The position numbers and the translations under genes are program-made. The notes below the pieces were generated by a model that saw only the letters and a program-made list of their open reading frames with translations, was not told where the DNA came from and did not search any database. Below, in pieces: positions 1 to 5,805 of a stretch of DNA of 6,478 nt; the first letter of the stretch is position 1, and each line of letters begins with the position of its first letter. The DNA comes from Woeseiaceae bacterium (GTDB taxonomy: Bacteria; Pseudomonadota; Gammaproteobacteria; Steroidobacterales; Woeseiaceae). The stretch covers positions 1 through 6,478 of the forward strand of contig JAKEGN010000022.1 in NCBI GenBank assembly GCA_022615525.1, in the 5' to 3' direction.

Positions 1-1
1 G

Positions 2-58
2 TCGGCGCAGCAGCTCAAGGAAGCGGGCATCCGGATTCGCATGCCGCGCAGCGAGTAA
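2..58 (+). CDS. aspS: C-terminal end of a gene, probably aspartyl-tRNA synthetase (truncated by the window)
   Basis: An open frame enters from the left edge and stops at TAA (56-58), giving 18 residues that begin SAQQLKEAGIRIR. The beginning of the gene is outside the window. The tail resembles the last residues of gammaproteobacterial aspartyl-tRNA synthetases as I remember them, which end in a pattern like (D/S)A(K/Q)QL(R/K)E..I(R)(L/I)R plus a short variable tail. AspS charges tRNA-Asp in the cytoplasm. The next gene, nudB, starts only 12 bases later, and aspS lies shortly upstream of nudB in many Gammaproteobacteria, including E. coli, which supports the call. The fragment is too short to be certain; it could be any gene upstream of nudB. 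Confidence 0.5.
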   Translation, partial: SAQQLKEAGIRIRMPRSE

Positions 59-70
59 ACGCGACACGCG

Positions 71-520
71 ATGGACCGACCGACCTTTCGCAGACCGGTT
101 TCAGTCCTGATCCTTGTGCATACCGGCGCCGGCGACGTGCTGCTGCTGCACCGCTTGCAGCCGTTCGAATTCTGGCAATCCGTAACGGGCAGCCTCGCGG
201 AGGGCGAGCAGTATACCGATGCCGCGGTTCGCGAGCTGGCGGAGGAAACCGGGTTAACGAACGAGGGCACGCTGAGCTACAGCGGATTGAGCCGCCAGTT
301 CGTCATCGATCCGCGCTGGCGCCACCGATATCCCCCCGGTGTAGTGGAAAACGTCGAGTTCGAATTTCGGTATCGGCTGGACCGGACCGTTCCGATTCGC
401 CTTCACGATGCAGAGCATTCAGCTTATTGCTGGTGCCCGGTCGACGAGGCGATCGAGCGCGTCTGGTCCTGGACCAATCGCGCCGCACTGGAGCAGTTGC
501 GGCTCGAATGGTCACTATGA
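71..520 (+). CDS. nudB: NudB-type Nudix hydrolase, dihydroneopterin triphosphate diphosphatase
   Basis: A 149-residue protein with a complete Nudix box at residues 40-62 (G40, E46, then RELAEETGL at 54-62), fitting GX5EX7REUXEEXGU; the Glu residues bind the metal. The N-terminal RRPVSVLILV strand, FWQSVTG just before the box, RHRYPPG at 84-90 and the C-terminal SWTNRAALEQ stretch match the layout of E. coli NudB, also about 150 residues. NudB removes pyrophosphate from dihydroneopterin triphosphate, an early step of folate synthesis in the cytoplasm. The ATG at 71 lies 12 bases after the upstream stop with no strong Shine-Dalgarno sequence, so it is probably read with the gene before it. Its TGA overlaps the ATG of the downstream hydrolase. 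The Nudix call is certain; the substrate is inferred from similarity to NudB. Confidence 0.92.
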   Translation: MDRPTFRRPVSVLILVHTGAGDVLLLHRLQPFEFWQSVTGSLAEGEQYTDAAVRELAEETGLTNEGTLSYSGLSRQFVIDPRWRHRYPPGVVENVEFEFRYRLDRTVPIRLHDAEHSAYCWCPVDEAIERVWSWTNRAALEQLRLEWSL

Positions 521-1161
521 CCGCCGTCGTCTACGTGCATGGTATGTGGATGCCGGGCGGCGAAATGGCTTTCGTCCGTCGATACCTCGCGAAGCGCCAT
601 AGTTTCGAAGGATTTCTCTTTAGCTATCCGTCGGTACGCGGAACCCTCGATGACAACGCGGCAATGCTTGCCGAATTTGTCAGGCAGCACGGCACTGCCG
701 AACCGGTACACCTCGTCGGTCACAGCCTGGGTGGGGTCGTGCTCCTGCGCATGCTCCTGCTGCACCCGCAGGTGCCGGCGGCGCGCGCGGTATGCGTAGG
801 ATCGCCGCTTTGTGGTTCTCGCGCGGCGATCGATCTCAGCCGACACGACTGGGGGAAGTCCATACTCGGCAGGTCCATCGCGGATGGGGTGACCGGAAAT
901 CCCGCCAGCGACTGGGCACAAGTTGTTACCGAACAGCATGAGGTTGGCATTATTGCCGGCACCATGGCGGCAGGCCTCGGCCGGCTGGTCACCTCATTCG
1001 ACGGGCCGAACGACGGCACGGTCGCCGTCTCGGAAACCCGGCTTGCCGGTGCCAGAGATCACATTTGCGTCGCAACGAGCCACAGCGGCCTGGTGCTCTC
1101 GAAAAAAGTTGCCGAACAGGTCGCGGCCTTTCTCCGGAACGGTGCATTCCTGCGGCATTGA
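517..1161 (+). CDS. Alpha/beta hydrolase (esterase/lipase-like), substrate unknown
   Basis: A 214-residue alpha/beta hydrolase from the ATG at 517. An early VHGMW (residues 7-11) supplies the usual HG oxyanion segment. VGHSLGG (67-73) is the nucleophile elbow with Ser70. FDGPNDGTV (161-169) probably carries the acidic residue Asp166, and SHSGL (188-192) the catalytic His189. No signal peptide or membrane segment is visible, so it is probably cytoplasmic. The ATGA overlap with nudB (517-520) argues for translational coupling. The frame is open further upstream and a second ATG lies at 508, but 517 gives the overlap and a protein that begins directly at the first beta strand. Family members of this small size are generally annotated as esterases, lipases or PGAP1-like hydrolases without a known substrate; any link to folate metabolism would be guesswork. 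Confidence 0.85.
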   Translation: MTAVVYVHGMWMPGGEMAFVRRYLAKRHSFEGFLFSYPSVRGTLDDNAAMLAEFVRQHGTAEPVHLVGHSLGGVVLLRMLLLHPQVPAARAVCVGSPLCGSRAAIDLSRHDWGKSILGRSIADGVTGNPASDWAQVVTEQHEVGIIAGTMAAGLGRLVTSFDGPNDGTVAVSETRLAGARDHICVATSHSGLVLSKKVAEQVAAFLRNGAFLRH

Positions 1162-1210
1162 CGTCGCCTGCAACGCTTCCGACTGATCGCGCTGACGGCG
1201 CCACGCCGCC

Positions 1211-1252
1211 ATGCCTTTCTCCCTCGGAGATCTTAACTCACTCGAAAGGCAT
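1211..1252. repeat. Inverted repeat, 9-base perfect arms
   Basis: ATGCCTTTC (1211-1219) and GAAAGGCAT (1244-1252) are exact reverse complements around a 24-base spacer. The spacer can add a short inner GAG/CTC pairing (1227-1229 with 1241-1243). The repeat lies about 50 bases past the hydrolase stop. It could form an RNA hairpin protecting the 3' end, but there is no T run after either arm. Confidence 0.5.
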
Positions 1253-1272
1253 ACCGTCGCGTCGCCGTCTCG

Positions 1273-1297
1273 GAGTTCGGTAAACGTCCACGAACTC
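1273..1297. repeat. Small hairpin, 7-base perfect stem with 11-base loop
   Basis: GAGTTCG (1273-1279) pairs exactly with CGAACTC (1291-1297) around the loop 1280-1290. It lies between two convergent genes, where a terminator would be expected. Neither flank is T-rich, so termination here would not be of the classical kind. It may also be a chance structure. Confidence 0.4.
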
Positions 1298-1435
1298 GGC
1301 GACGCTGATTCGCCACACTCAGAAACCGCGCGAGGTTTGGACGTCCGCGCCGCCTGCAGAGCAGATATCAGCGTCGACAGGCTAGTCACTAAAGATCAAT
1401 CCGCGCCAGCCTTGTTGCCAGTTCCGGGCTCGAAG

Positions 1436-1469
1436 GGCGGATTGGGCTCCTGCAGGAGATCGAATCGCC
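1436..1469 (-). terminator. Imperfect hairpin at the 3' end of mutS, possible terminator
   Basis: The palindrome CTCCTGCAGGAG (1447-1458) sits 11 bases past the mutS stop. It is enclosed by outer arms GGCG-ATT (1436-1443, one bulged G) and AATCGCC (1463-1469), the latter touching the stop codon. Read in the mutS direction this gives a stem of two parts with an internal loop. No U tract follows, so a function as terminator or 3'-end stabiliser is inferred only from position. Confidence 0.3.
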
Positions 1470-4039
1470 TAAAGCTTCTTCAGCTCGTACAGGAGTTGCA
1501 GTGCTTCTTTCGGCGTCAGCGTATCCGGATCGATCGCGGACAATGCTTCCCGCACTGCATCAGGCTCTGCTTCCGGAGGCGTCGTGAATAGCAGCTGGCC
1601 CTGCGGCGTGTCGGTGTGCCGCTGTGCCTCGAGGGATGCCAGGTAGGATTTCGCGCGGCGTACCACCACCTGTGGCACGCCAGCCAGCGCCGCTACCTGC
1701 AGGCCGTAACTGCGGTTGGCCGGGCCCGGCTTGACGGCGTGCAGGAACACCAGCTGACCCTTGTGTTCGGTTGCATCGAGGTGCGCGTTGGCGCAGTCCG
1801 GGATCTCCGACGACAATGCTGTCAATTCAAAGTAGTGTGTCGCAAACAGGGTGAACGCGCGCACTTTCTCTCCCATGTAATGCGCCGCCGCCCACGCGAG
1901 TGACAATCCGTCGAAAGTGCTGGTGCCGCGGCCGATTTCGTCCATCAGTACGAGACTTTGCGCGGTCGCATTGTTCAATATGGTGGCGGTTTCGGTCATC
2001 TCCACCATGAAGGTCGAACGGCCGCCGGCCAGATCATCCGATGCACCGATGCGCGTGAAAATGCGGTCGATGGGTCCTACGCGCAGGCTCTCTGCCGGTA
2101 CGAAGCTGCCGATGTGTGCGAGGATCACAATCAGCGCGGCCTGGCGCATGTAGGTCGACTTTCCGCCCATGTTGGGACCGGTGATCACGAGCAGCCTCAG
2201 TCGTTCCGACATCGACAGGTCGTTGGCGATGAATGGCGCATCGATAACCTGCTCGACGACGAGGTGCCTGCCACCGCGTATTTCGATACACGGTTCATCG
2301 ACAAATTCCGGCCGGCTGAGGTTGAGGGCGGTGGCACGTTCTGCGAAGCAGGCGAGCACGTCGAGTTCTGCCAGAGCCGCGGAAGTTTGCAACAATTCGG
2401 GCAATGCCTCGAGCAGCCGGTCCAGCAGACCCTCGTACAGCAGTTTCTCACGATTCAGCGCGCGTTCGCGGGCACTTAAGACCTTGTCCTCGAATGCCTT
2501 GAGTTCGGGCGTAATGTAGCGTTCGGCACCTTTCAACGTCTGGCGGCGCGTGTACTCGTCCGGCGCTTTGCCCGCCTGTCCTTTGCTGATTTCGATGTAA
2601 TAGCCGTGCACCCGGTTGTACCCGAGCTTCAACGTTGAAATACCGGTACGTTGTTTCTCGCGAGCCTCAAGATCCATCAGGTAGCGGTCAGCATTACCGG
2701 CGATGTTGCGCAGCTCGTCCAGCTCTTCGTCGTAACCGTCGGCAATGACACCGCCGTCGCGAATGAGCATCGGGGGATTGTCGATGATGGCTTTGCCCAG
2801 GATGTCCCGCAGCATCAGGTGCTCGCTGACCCTGGTGCGCAAGGATTGCAACAAGGGCGAATCGACTGGCTGCAGCGTGCTGCGCAATGTGGGAACCTGC
2901 GTCAGGGCGGACTGCAACTGCCGCAGGTCGCGCGGCCGCGCGGATCGAAGCGCGACGCGTGACAGTATCCGTTCCATGTCACCGACTCCGCGCAACCCCT
3001 CCTGCAGGTTCACGGCGATGCGATTCGCTTGCAAGGTCTCCGTCGCCTGGCAGCGCGCCCGTAGCACCTCCCGGTCGCGCAATGGCCGCTGTATCCAGCG
3101 GCGCAGCAGCCGGCTGCCCATCGGCGTTCGGCAGCGGTCCATGATCCCGGCCAACGTGTGCTCATGATGCCCGGACAGGCTCTGCTCAAGCTCGAGATTG
3201 CGTCGCGTCGGGCCGTCCATGACGATGGCCTCGCCGCTGTTCTCGACGGAAAGCGCCTGGAGATGTGGCAGCGAGGTCTTTTGCGTGTCATGCACATACT
3301 GCAGCAGCGCACCGGCTGCCGTGACGGCAAGCGGCATGCCGTCGCAGCCGAAACCTGAAAGATCCCGGGTGCGAAACTGCGAGCACAGCAGTCGGGTCGC
3401 ACTGTCCAGCTCGAAATGCCACGACGGCCGCGAGGTGACGCGGATCTCGTCGCGGAATCCTTCCGCGCGAGGCTGGTCCTCGCTGGTCACGATCTCGGCA
3501 GGTCGCAGCCGCTCGATCTCACCCGCCAGATCGTCCCTTGAGCTGACCTCGGTCACGCGGAACCGTCCCCCGGCCAGATCGAGCCAGGCGATGCCATTCC
3601 GCTTTCCGTCCGCGAAAATCGCTGCAACCAGGTTATCGCGCGACTCCGGCAGCAGTGCTTCGTCGGTAAGCGTTCCCGGGGTCACAATGCGGACGACCTT
3701 CCGCTCGACCGGGCCCCTGGCTTCGGCGGGATCGCCGATCTGCTCGCAGATGGCTACCGATTCGCCCTTGCGCACGAGCCTGGCGAGATAGGCTTCGACT
3801 GCGTGGTAGGGCACGCCTGCCATGGGAATAGGCTGGCCGCCGGATTTGCCGCGCGCGGTCAACGTGATATCGAGTATTGCCGCGGCGCGTCTCGCATCGT
3901 CGTAGAACAACTCGTAGAAGTCACCCATGCGATAGAACAACAGCATGTCCGGGTATTCGCGTTTGATGCGCAGGTACTGCTGCATCATCGGCGTATGGAT
4001 GGACCCGGGTTCGGCGTTCACTGGAATCGTTGCTCGCAC
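1469..4039 (-). CDS. mutS: DNA mismatch repair protein MutS
   Basis: MutS recognises mismatches and small loops in newly made DNA and, as an ATP-driven sliding clamp, recruits MutL. The 856 residues compare with 853 in E. coli. In order: the mismatch-reading domain I with GDFYEL (39-44; the stacking Phe41 and Glu43 of the FxE motif), connector, lever and clamp domains, and the ATPase with Walker A GPNMGGKST (621-629), STFMVEM (675-681), Walker B LVLMDE (696-701) followed by IGRGTS, and the His of FATHYFEL at 735. QGQLLF (813-818) resembles a beta-clamp binding motif in the C-terminal linker, at about the place of QMSLL in E. coli. The tail LTPKEALQLLYELKKL corresponds to the tetramer-forming helices. 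No key residue is missing. The start is a GTG at 4037-4039. A second in-frame GTG at 4019-4021 would give 850 residues, equally close to E. coli; neither has a good Shine-Dalgarno sequence. Confidence 0.97.
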   Translation of the reverse strand: MRATIPVNAEPGSIHTPMMQQYLRIKREYPDMLLFYRMGDFYELFYDDARRAAAILDITLTARGKSGGQPIPMAGVPYHAVEAYLARLVRKGESVAICEQIGDPAEARGPVERKVVRIVTPGTLTDEALLPESRDNLVAAIFADGKRNGIAWLDLAGGRFRVTEVSSRDDLAGEIERLRPAEIVTSEDQPRAEGFRDEIRVTSRPSWHFELDSATRLLCSQFRTRDLSGFGCDGMPLAVTAAGALLQYVHDTQKTSLPHLQALSVENSGEAIVMDGPTRRNLELEQSLSGHHEHTLAGIMDRCRTPMGSRLLRRWIQRPLRDREVLRARCQATETLQANRIAVNLQEGLRGVGDMERILSRVALRSARPRDLRQLQSALTQVPTLRSTLQPVDSPLLQSLRTRVSEHLMLRDILGKAIIDNPPMLIRDGGVIADGYDEELDELRNIAGNADRYLMDLEAREKQRTGISTLKLGYNRVHGYYIEISKGQAGKAPDEYTRRQTLKGAERYITPELKAFEDKVLSARERALNREKLLYEGLLDRLLEALPELLQTSAALAELDVLACFAERATALNLSRPEFVDEPCIEIRGGRHLVVEQVIDAPFIANDLSMSERLRLLVITGPNMGGKSTYMRQAALIVILAHIGSFVPAESLRVGPIDRIFTRIGASDDLAGGRSTFMVEMTETATILNNATAQSLVLMDEIGRGTSTFDGLSLAWAAAHYMGEKVRAFTLFATHYFELTALSSEIPDCANAHLDATEHKGQLVFLHAVKPGPANRSYGLQVAALAGVPQVVVRRAKSYLASLEAQRHTDTPQGQLLFTTPPEAEPDAVREALSAIDPDTLTPKEALQLLYELKKL

Positions 4040-4057
4040 TGGAATTGCGGGCCCAAC

Positions 4058-4086
4058 ATGCTAGCCTTTGGTACATCCCAAGTCGA
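4058..4086 (-). promoter_or_regulatory. Candidate sigma-70-like promoter for mutS
   Basis: In the 72-base spacer between the divergent mutS and glycosyltransferase genes, the minus strand carries TCGACT (4081-4086, 4 of 6 bases of a -35 box) and TAGCAT (4058-4063, 4 of 6 of a -10 box) separated by exactly 17 bases. Transcription would start near 4051, leaving a leader of about 12 bases to the first GTG or 30 to the second. The match is modest and rests on consensus only. I found no convincing plus-strand promoter for the glycosyltransferase in the same spacer. Confidence 0.3.
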
Positions 4087-4111
4087 TGCCACCGGGAAGC
4101 GCCGTCCGCAG

Positions 4112-5203
4112 ATGAAAATCGTCCATGTCGAAACCGGGCGCCATTTTTACGGTGGTGCGCAGCAGGTGATCTGGCTGCTGCAGGGCCTTGAAGCGCGGGG
4201 AATCGACAACCTGCTGGTGTGCACGCGCCACTCCGCAATCGAGTCGGTGGCAGCCGCTGCGGGCATCCCGGTGACCGCACTGCCCTGTGCAGGGGAGCTC
4301 GACCTGGCATTCGTCTGGCGCCTGCGGCGGGTGCTGATTCGCGAGGCGCCCGACCTGGTCCATTGCCACAGCCGACGCGGGGCCGATTTTCTCGGGGGCC
4401 AGGCGGCATCCATGGTCGGACTGCCGGCGATCGTCTCGCGGCGGGTTGACAATACCGAGCCGGCGTTGATGTCCGCATTGCGCTACCGGCGATTTGCCAG
4501 GGTGGTCGCCATTTCCGAAAACATCGCCGAGGTGCTGCGCAAGGCCGGCGTGGATGACGAACGACTGGTTGTGATCCGCAGCGCGGTCGACGCAAGTCAA
4601 TTACGCCAGCAACCCGACCGTGAATTCCTCGCGCGCGAATTCGCCATCGACCGCGACGCCTTTGCCATCGCCATCGTCGCCCAATTGATTCCACGCAAGG
4701 GTCACCGTTTTTTGCTGGAGGCCCTTGCTTCACTTAAGGGCAGGTATCCCCGGCTGCGCCTCGAAGTGTTCGGCAGTGGCGTGCTTGACGAAGCACTGCG
4801 GCGCCTGGTTGCCGCGCTGGGCCTGAACGGTATGGTGCATTTCGCCGGTTATCGCGATGACCTGGATGATTTCCTGTCAGGTTTCGACCTGCTGGTGCAT
4901 CCGGCTGTTCGTGAGGGCCTCGGCGTCGCCATGCTCAAGGCATCTGCAGCCGGTTTGCCGGTGATCGCTTTCGACGTTGCCGGCGCCCGTGAAATCGTGG
5001 AGAACGGGCAGACCGGACTGCTCGTGCCCTCCGAAGACAGCGATGCCCTGGCCACTGCAATTGCGCGCCTGATCGAGGATACTGCGTTGCGACGACGGAT
5101 GGGGGCGCGCGGGCGCGCTCGCATGCAAAGGGACTTCTCGATTGACAACATGGTGAATCAGTACGTGAAGACCTATGAGGCAGTCATGAATGTCGGCAAG
5201 TGA
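4112..5203 (+). CDS. Glycosyltransferase, family 4 type (GT-B fold), acceptor unknown
   Basis: A 363-residue GT-B glycosyltransferase. The N-terminal domain starts MKIVHVETGR followed by FYGGAQQV (12-19), the glycine-rich acceptor-side loop typical of GT4 enzymes, then DLVHCHSRRGA (81-91). The C-terminal donor domain has QLIPRKGHRFLLEA (191-204; Arg195/Lys196 in the place of the usual phosphate-binding R..K pair), VFGSG (219-223), HFAGYRDDL, and HPAVREGLGVAMLKASAAGLPV (263-284). Such enzymes transfer a sugar from a nucleotide-sugar, often to lipopolysaccharide or another surface glycan, on the cytoplasmic side of the membrane. The second Glu of the EX7E motif is Lys (E268/K276). The ATG at 4112 is chosen because it begins the first beta strand; an ATG at 4058 would add 18 residues unlike the family. 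The gene overlaps pncC by 14 bases. Substrates cannot be read from the sequence. Confidence 0.87.
   Translation: MKIVHVETGRHFYGGAQQVIWLLQGLEARGIDNLLVCTRHSAIESVAAAAGIPVTALPCAGELDLAFVWRLRRVLIREAPDLVHCHSRRGADFLGGQAASMVGLPAIVSRRVDNTEPALMSALRYRRFARVVAISENIAEVLRKAGVDDERLVVIRSAVDASQLRQQPDREFLAREFAIDRDAFAIAIVAQLIPRKGHRFLLEALASLKGRYPRLRLEVFGSGVLDEALRRLVAALGLNGMVHFAGYRDDLDDFLSGFDLLVHPAVREGLGVAMLKASAAGLPVIAFDVAGAREIVENGQTGLLVPSEDSDALATAIARLIEDTALRRRMGARGRARMQRDFSIDNMVNQYVKTYEAVMNVGK
5177..5180 (+). promoter_or_regulatory. Shine-Dalgarno sequence of pncC inside the glycosyltransferase gene
   Basis: GAGG lies 9 bases before the ATG at 5190 and inside the last codons of the upstream gene. It favours 5190 over the in-frame ATG at 5208, which has no comparable sequence before it, and points to coupled translation of the two genes. 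Confidence 0.55.
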
Positions 5204-5687
5204 CGCGATGGATGAGCTTGCGCGCGCGCTGGTACGGGAGCTGATCGAATCCGGCCGCAGCGTCGCTGCCGCCGAATCCTGCACGGGTGGCTGGATTGCG
5301 AAGAGCATCACCGACGTGCCGGGCGCCTCGCTGTGTTTTGCCTACGGTATCGTCAGTTACAGCAACGGGGCAAAGGAGTCATTGCTCGGTGTATCACCAC
5401 ACACGCTGGAGCAGTTCGGGGCGGTGAGCGAGCCCACGGTGAAGGAGATGGCGGAAGGCGTCATCAAGCTGAGCGGCGCGGACCTGGCCGTGGCGGTCAG
5501 CGGCATTGCCGGTCCTGATGGTGGCAGCGTGGAAAAGCCCGTCGGGACCGTATGGTTCGCCTGGGCGGAGCGGCAGAAGCGGAGTACCCGGCTGCAGACG
5601 AAACTTCACCGATTCGACGGTGATCGCCTTGCTGTCCGGCAGAAGGCGGTCGTCGTCGCACTGCAGGGCCTGCGCGAGCTGTTGTGA
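5190..5687 (+). CDS. pncC: Nicotinamide-nucleotide amidohydrolase PncC (CinA C-terminal domain family)
   Basis: PncC deamidates nicotinamide mononucleotide to nicotinate mononucleotide, returning NMN released by NAD-dependent DNA ligase and other reactions to NAD synthesis; it acts in the cytoplasm. The 165 residues are one CinA C-terminal domain: AESCTGG (28-34, with the nucleophilic Ser30), FAYGIVSYSNGAKESLLGV (50-68) and SGIAGPDGG (104-112) followed by KPVGTVWFAW (116-125). The N-terminal MoCF/COG1058 domain of full-length CinA is absent, as in the stand-alone PncC (YgaD) of E. coli, which also lies just upstream of recA. The start at 5190 has a GAGG at good distance and overlaps the glycosyltransferase by 14 bases. 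No residue of the recognised motifs is lost. Older annotation would call it a competence/damage-inducible protein CinA. Confidence 0.93.
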   Translation: MSASDAMDELARALVRELIESGRSVAAAESCTGGWIAKSITDVPGASLCFAYGIVSYSNGAKESLLGVSPHTLEQFGAVSEPTVKEMAEGVIKLSGADLAVAVSGIAGPDGGSVEKPVGTVWFAWAERQKRSTRLQTKLHRFDGDRLAVRQKAVVVALQGLRELL

Positions 5688-5696
5688 CAGCCAGCA

Positions 5697-5716
5697 ATCA
5701 GGGTCAGACCACAATT
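5697..5716 (+). repeat. GGGGTCAGACCCC-type repeat, degenerate copy 1
   Basis: This 20-base stretch has the core GGGTCAGACC (5701-5710) and matches the perfect copy at 5721-5740 in 16 of 20 positions, in the same orientation, 24 bases upstream of it. It has lost the outer symmetry of the palindrome. It begins 9 bases after the pncC stop. Confidence 0.7.
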
Positions 5717-5720
5717 GAAA

Positions 5721-5739
5721 ATCGGGGTCAGACCCCGAT
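5721..5739 (+). repeat. GGGGTCAGACCCC-type perfect palindrome, copy 2
   Basis: ATCGGGGTCAGACCCCGAT is a perfect palindrome with 9-base arms around a central A at 5730. In RNA it can form an 8-base stem with a CAG loop. No T run follows, so it is not a classical terminator. Palindromes with this core are familiar to me as dispersed extragenic repeats in Proteobacteria, sometimes near REP-associated (RayT-type) transposases; no such transposase lies in this window. Confidence 0.85.
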
Positions 5740-5780
5740 GGGTCAACGGATGCGAGAAATGCGTGAAAAATGCAAAGCCA

Positions 5781-5799
5781 TTCGGGGTCTGACCCCGAT
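5781..5799 (-). repeat. GGGGTCAGACCCC-type palindrome, copy 3, inverted
   Basis: TCGGGGTCTGACCCCGA (5782-5798) has perfect 8-base arms around a central T at 5790, so by its centre base it is in the opposite orientation to copy 2. The reverse complement of 5781-5799 matches copy 2 in 18 of 19 positions. Copies 2 and 3 therefore form a head-to-head pair with 41 bases between them, the arrangement of a BIME-like REP doublet. The copy ends 6 bases before the probable start of thpR. Confidence 0.85.
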
Positions 5800-5805
5800 A
5801 CTTCC

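Larger units (their letters stand above)
1162..1468. other. Convergent intergenic gap without a gene
   Basis: About 300 bases separate the end of the hydrolase gene from the end of mutS, which converge here. No frame in either direction gives a protein confined to the gap: the open stretches run on into the antisense of mutS or of the hydrolase and resemble no known family. The gap contains three short inverted repeats (listed separately) but no GC hairpin followed by a T run on either strand, so a classical intrinsic terminator is not visible. I see no tRNA, riboswitch or known small RNA. Confidence 0.7.

Noticed and set aside
1021..1274. 14-base direct repeat GTCGCCGTCTCGGA at 1021-1034 and 1261-1274, 240 bases apart
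   Set aside because: The first copy codes for part of the hydrolase and the flanks do not match. One such match is not surprising in GC-rich DNA, and no element lies between the copies.
994..1389. 131-codon minus-strand open frame covering part of the convergent gap
   Set aside because: About half lies antisense to the hydrolase, including its Asp and His motifs, and no family resemblance or ribosome binding site is seen.
1211..1591. 126-codon plus-strand open frame starting in the gap
   Set aside because: It runs on antisense into the end of mutS and has no recognisable domain; its ATG belongs to an inverted repeat arm.
1958..2479. 173-codon plus-strand open frame inside mutS
   Set aside because: It is antisense to conserved MutS codons and its translation resembles no family; long antisense frames are common in GC-rich genes.
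3803..4111. N-terminal extension of the glycosyltransferase to 3803
   Set aside because: The extension is antisense to the start of mutS; the family's first beta strand begins at the ATG at 4112.
5721..5739. Palindrome copy 2 as an intrinsic terminator of pncC
   Set aside because: The stem is strong but is followed by GGGTCAACGG rather than a T run, and related copies stand nearby in both orientations, which fits a dispersed repeat better.
5697..5799. CRISPR-like array
   Set aside because: There are only three copies with unequal spacing (24 and 60 bases), one inverted, and no cas gene.
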